A stretch of DNA of 9,268 bases, taken from the NCBI GenBank assembly GCA_947626425.1, contig CANQRX010000053.1, forward strand, positions 1 to 9,268. The letters are read 5' to 3'. Source of the DNA: an uncultured Bacilli bacterium (GTDB lineage Bacteria > Bacillota_I > Bacilli_A > RF39 > UBA660). Shown piece by piece: positions 7,179 through 9,268 of the stretch. The notes beneath the pieces are model-generated. The model was not told the origin of the DNA and searched no databases. It saw only the letters and a list, made by a program, of their open reading frames with translations. Position 1 is the stretch's first letter, and the number at the start of each line of letters is the position of its first letter. The translations under genes were made by a program, and so were the position numbers.

Positions 7179-7208
7179 TTCACAAATAAACGGATATCCG
7201 AATATAAT
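7179..7208 (+). promoter_or_regulatory. Promoter of the XRE regulator
   Basis: TTCACA (7179-7184), an 18-nt spacer and a consensus TATAAT (7203-7208). The GC-containing palindrome CGGATATCCG lies inside the spacer, where a bound repressor would block RNA polymerase. Confidence 0.6.
7191..7200. promoter_or_regulatory. Candidate operator palindrome CGGATATCCG
   Basis: A perfect 10-bp palindrome with CGG/CCG ends stands out in this AT-rich gap. It lies between the -35 and -10 of the XRE promoter. Small XRE regulators commonly repress their own promoter through such sites; autoregulation here is inferred from position. Confidence 0.45.
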
Positions 7209-7215
7209 TTTATAT

Positions 7216-7232
7216 TGATTTTGCTAAAATCA
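7216..7232. promoter_or_regulatory. Candidate operator TGATTTTGCTAAAATCA
   Basis: A perfect dyad of 7-bp arms around GCT covers the expected transcription start region, between the TATAAT box and the XRE ribosome binding site. It contains the TTTTGCTAAAA core repeated near recA at 7144-7154. Confidence 0.45.
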
Positions 7233-7253
7233 TATTAGAAAGAGATGAAAAAC

Positions 7254-7493
7254 ATGTTTTTTAAAGAAGCTATAAGTTTAAGAATTTATGAATTATGTGA
7301 ACAAAATAAGTTTTCACCAAATAAATTAGCTGAGTTATCGGGTATACCTCCGACGACTTTAAATGATTTATTAAACAAAAAAGTTAACAACCCTAGTTCT
7401 TACATAATTTTTAGAATTTGTAAAACTTTCAAAATTGAATTAAAAGATTTTTTTGATAGTAATCTTTTTAAAATTTCAAACATTATTGATTAG
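7254..7493 (+). CDS. Small XRE-family transcriptional regulator
   Basis: A 79-aa single-domain DNA-binding protein of the XRE/Cro-CI helix-turn-helix type. Residues 4-17 form a first helix (KEAISLRIYELCEQ). The helix-turn-helix is KLAELSGIPPTTLNDLLN (24-41), followed by PSSYIIFRICKTFKIELKDFF (48-68), the usual last helices of the fold. There is no sensor or oligomerisation domain, so it is about the minimum size for the family. I chose the ATG at 7254 because AAAGAGATGA (7239-7248) matches the Shine-Dalgarno consensus at 8 of 10 positions, with its GAG core 9 nt upstream; an in-frame ATG at 7245 (82 aa) lies within that site. It is divergent from recA and closed by its own terminator overlapping the TAG stop. 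The dyads in its promoter suggest autoregulation; other targets are unknown. Confidence 0.9.
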   Translation: MFFKEAISLRIYELCEQNKFSPNKLAELSGIPPTTLNDLLNKKVNNPSSYIIFRICKTFKIELKDFFDSNLFKISNIID

Positions 7494-7533
7494 AGGTTAC
7501 AGCAAAATGATTATTTTGCTAAAGCCTCTTTTT
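7492..7533 (+). terminator. Intrinsic terminator of the XRE gene
   Basis: AGAGG (7492-7496) pairs with CCTCT (7525-7529), and AGCAAAAT (7501-7508) with ATTTTGCT (7513-7520), around a GATT loop with a small internal loop; five Ts follow (7529-7533). The stem begins inside the TAG stop codon. Confidence 0.85.
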
Positions 7534-7549
7534 AATTTAGCTTTAAGCA

Positions 7550-7596
7550 AAAAGAAAACTGTCATAAATTAGTTATTTTCTTAACAGTTTTCTTTT
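7550..7596 (-). terminator. Terminator of the ATPase gene
   Basis: AAAAGAAAACTGT (7550-7562) and ACAGTTTTCTTTT (7584-7596) are perfect 13-bp inverted arms with a 21-nt loop. On the minus strand the stem ends in TTTTCTTTTTGC. It lies 24 nt after the ATPase stop and, with the XRE terminator, insulates two convergent units; it could work in both directions. Confidence 0.8.
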
Positions 7597-7620
7597 ATTA
7601 CCATTATGTTTCTAGGCTTA

Positions 7621-8961
7621 TTAATCATTTTTTTCTTTTAAATATCTTTTTAAAAGAAATGTCATAAAATATGGAAATGTATAAAATTTACCATTGAAGC
7701 CAATATTTTTATTACATAATTTAATTCCATATTTAATGTCTTTGTATTGATTACTATTAATTAAATTATTTAATGATGCGGTTGCATTATCGTTTGCTTT
7801 AACTTCAACCGGAATTAATGAATTAGCATCCCTTATAAAAAAATCCATTTCAATAGTTCCTTTTTCGTTTTTATAAAAGTATAACTTATATCCAGCTTTA
7901 ACTAACATATCGCCAACGATATTTTCATATATAGCCCCTTTATATGTATTAAAATTTTTATTTTTTCTTAAATCATCTTGAGCTTCCTCATCAAGTGAGG
8001 CTATTAAAAGACCAGTATCCGCGAAATATAATCGGTAATTATCGGGATTATAATTTCCACCTAAAGGAAGGGCACACTCTTCCATACAATAGGAAATATT
8101 AATTATCCCAGAATCTGATAACCAATCAGCAACACCAAAGTATTCTCTATTTCTAGCTCCTTTTGTTATTTTCGATATTTGAAATTTTTTATTTTCATTC
8201 CCCAAAAAAGTTGCTACCTTTCTATAGGCATTTAAAACTCTTGCCTTATCTAATCCTTCAGCATATTTAATAATATCTTCTTCATAGTCTTTTAATATTT
8301 GTTTTTGCATCGTTAAAATTCCACTGAAATTTTTATTTTCAATAAATTTAGCTACTATTGCTGGCATCCCACCAAGTATCATATAATCTTTAAAATTCAT
8401 CATCATTACATTGTACTGAGTTGTAGTTAATGGCCGACATTCTTTCATACATATATATAAATCTAAAATTTGTTCTTCCCTATATCCTTTTGCCCATAAA
8501 AACTCCTCAAAATCCATAGAATACATTGTATAATCTTGTTTATTCCCAACACTATTTGATTCAATATCTTTATAATTAACACCAAGCATGGATCCCGAAC
8601 AAATTACATCAAAACGCTTATCGATATTAAAGGCTTTTAATGATGTAGCAACATTTATACAATCTTGAATTTCATCAAAAAATATTAAAGTTTTTCCTGG
8701 TACAAATTCAAACTCATTGTTAATAATTGAAATATTATTTATTATTGTATCAACCTCAAAACCATCATCAAAAATTGTTTTGTATTCTTTTTGCAATGCG
8801 AAATTGATTTCTACAATATGTTTATAGTTATTTTTAGCAAAATTTTCTATTGCATCGGTTTTTCCGATTTGTCTAGCGCCTCTTACAATAAGGGGCATCT
8901 TATCTTTTGAGTTTTTCCACTCAATTAAATATTCATCAATTTTGCGCCGTAATCTAGCCAT
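7621..8961 (-). CDS. AAA_14/DUF4143 family ATPase
   Basis: A 446-aa, full-length member of the widespread ATPase family with an N-terminal P-loop domain (AAA_14) and a C-terminal DUF4143 domain. Cellular role is not established. Walker A is GARQIGKT (residues 28-35), Walker B is TLIFFDEIQ (91-99), and a sensor-like ICSGSMLG is at 120-127. YSMDFEEFLWA (147-157) and ILGGMPAIV (195-203) are family-typical, as is RLYFADTGLL (310-319). The C-terminal part keeps YEN with Glu346, EMDFF with Asp373, and VEVK with Glu386 and Lys388, the spacing of a PD-(D/E)xK nuclease-like core. GAGGTGA (8969-8975) lies 7 nt before the ATG. It is a single-gene unit with its own promoter (8984-9012) and terminator (7550-7596). 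No toxin, restriction or transposition gene is next to it, so a defence or mobile role cannot be read from context. Confidence 0.93.
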   Translation of the reverse strand: MARLRRKIDEYLIEWKNSKDKMPLIVRGARQIGKTDAIENFAKNNYKHIVEINFALQKEYKTIFDDGFEVDTIINNISIINNEFEFVPGKTLIFFDEIQDCINVATSLKAFNIDKRFDVICSGSMLGVNYKDIESNSVGNKQDYTMYSMDFEEFLWAKGYREEQILDLYICMKECRPLTTTQYNVMMMNFKDYMILGGMPAIVAKFIENKNFSGILTMQKQILKDYEEDIIKYAEGLDKARVLNAYRKVATFLGNENKKFQISKITKGARNREYFGVADWLSDSGIINISYCMEECALPLGGNYNPDNYRLYFADTGLLIASLDEEAQDDLRKNKNFNTYKGAIYENIVGDMLVKAGYKLYFYKNEKGTIEMDFFIRDANSLIPVEVKANDNATASLNNLINSNQYKDIKYGIKLCNKNIGFNGKFYTFPYFMTFLLKRYLKEKND

Positions 8962-8983
8962 TTTTTTATCACCTCATAGATCC

Positions 8984-9012
8984 ACAATAACACAAAATTC
9001 CAGTTAATTCAA
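8984..9012 (-). promoter_or_regulatory. Promoter of the ATPase gene
   Basis: TTGAAT (9007-9012), a 17-nt spacer and TATTGT (8984-8989) on the minus strand; leader about 15-20 nt with the GAGGTGA ribosome binding site. The -10 is moderate, and one copy of the 13-bp direct repeat fills most of the spacer. Confidence 0.55.
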
Positions 9013-9034
9013 ATTAAAAATACACAAAATTCCA
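8990..9034. repeat. Two 13-bp direct repeats ACACAAAATTCCA
   Basis: Identical copies at 8990-9002 and 9022-9034, start-to-start 32 bp, about three helical turns. One copy lies between -35 and -10 of the ATPase promoter, the other just upstream of the -35. This placement suggests operator sites for a repressor on one DNA face; the protein is unknown. Confidence 0.6.
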
Positions 9035-9038
9035 ACTC

Positions 9039-9072
9039 TTTTTTGACATTTTTACACATTTTTCCTATTTTT
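9039..9072. promoter_or_regulatory. Phased T-tracts, predicted curved DNA
   Basis: Four T-tracts of 5-6 bases start at 9039, 9049, 9059 and 9068, a period of about 10 bp. Such phasing is known to bend DNA. The tracts lie roughly 60-95 bp upstream of the expected ATPase transcription start, where curvature or UP-type contacts can raise promoter activity. Confidence 0.5.
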
Positions 9073-9268
9073 GGTCTTCCACTTCTAGAATTTGCCCAAA
9101 TAGTAAAGAAAATTCAAAAAAACACTTAATCTTGATGTGTTTTATTAGTACAAATCAAAAAACGGAAACAAAATAGCTTATGAAATAAATAATACTATGA
9201 TTTAACCCCATAAACAATTATTTTTAATCTTTAATTATTTTGCAAAACTTGGAAAATTTATTCCTAGT
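9073..9268. other. Gene-free right flank
   Basis: No credible reading frame on either strand; the longest ATG frame on the minus strand is 18 codons without a ribosome binding site. AAAACAC (9119-9125) and GTGTTTT (9137-9143) form a 7-bp AT-rich stem; on the minus strand its second arm runs on into three more Ts. It might be a weak terminator for a gene entering from beyond the right edge, but it is not strong enough to call. Confidence 0.45.

Noticed and set aside
7621..8961. Defence island or mobile element around the ATPase
   Set aside because: No transposase, integrase, restriction, toxin-antitoxin or CRISPR component is adjacent, and no terminal repeats or target duplications flank it.
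1..9268. Alternative genetic code with TGA as tryptophan, as in Mollicutes
   Set aside because: No gene stops at TGA, but all tryptophans are TGG and every gene is full length without in-frame TGA, so the standard code suffices.

Overview
The window is AT-rich DNA with short intergenic gaps, strong GGAGG-type ribosome binding sites, TTGACA/TATAAT-like promoters and genes of Gram-positive surface biology (a class B-type sortase and its wall-anchored substrate). This points to a low-GC Firmicute, probably a gut-type member of the Bacilli or an Erysipelotrichia/RF39-like lineage; the exact taxon is inference. All seven stop codons are TAA or TAG. Tryptophans are encoded by TGG, so the standard bacterial code fits. 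RecA is intact, so at least part of the window is core chromosome.

Layout. Positions 1-529 hold no convincing gene. From 530 to 5945, on the minus strand, lies a cell-surface module read from right to left. It starts with a promoter at 5917-5945 and a 932-aa secreted, wall-anchored protein ending in an NPQTGD sorting signal. An intrinsic terminator (3041-3064) follows, then a sortase, a dTDP-4-dehydrorhamnose reductase (rfbD/rmlD) whose start lies 2 nt after the sortase stop, an unrecognised 216-aa protein, and a strong terminator (530-578). The terminator inside the module suggests the abundant substrate is expressed above the catalytic enzymes, which are reached by readthrough.

Positions 6047-7075 (minus) encode recA with its own near-consensus promoter. 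The 170-bp gap to its right is a divergent promoter region shared with a small XRE-type regulator (plus strand, 7254-7493), and it is dense in dyad-symmetric elements that look like operators. Convergent terminators (7492-7533 plus, 7550-7596 minus) separate the regulator from a single minus-strand gene (7621-8961) for an AAA_14/DUF4143 ATPase. That gene's promoter carries two 13-bp direct repeats 32 bp apart and, upstream, four helically phased T-tracts predicted to bend the DNA. The right edge (9073-9268) has no gene.

Most notable points: the sortase and the NPQTG-type substrate look like a dedicated enzyme-substrate pair; the sortase appears to have Lys where the family has its catalytic Arg; and the sortase is translationally coupled to a rhamnose-nucleotide-sugar enzyme. 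I see no CRISPR array, tRNA, rRNA or intact mobile element. No wholly new system can be claimed from sequence reading alone.
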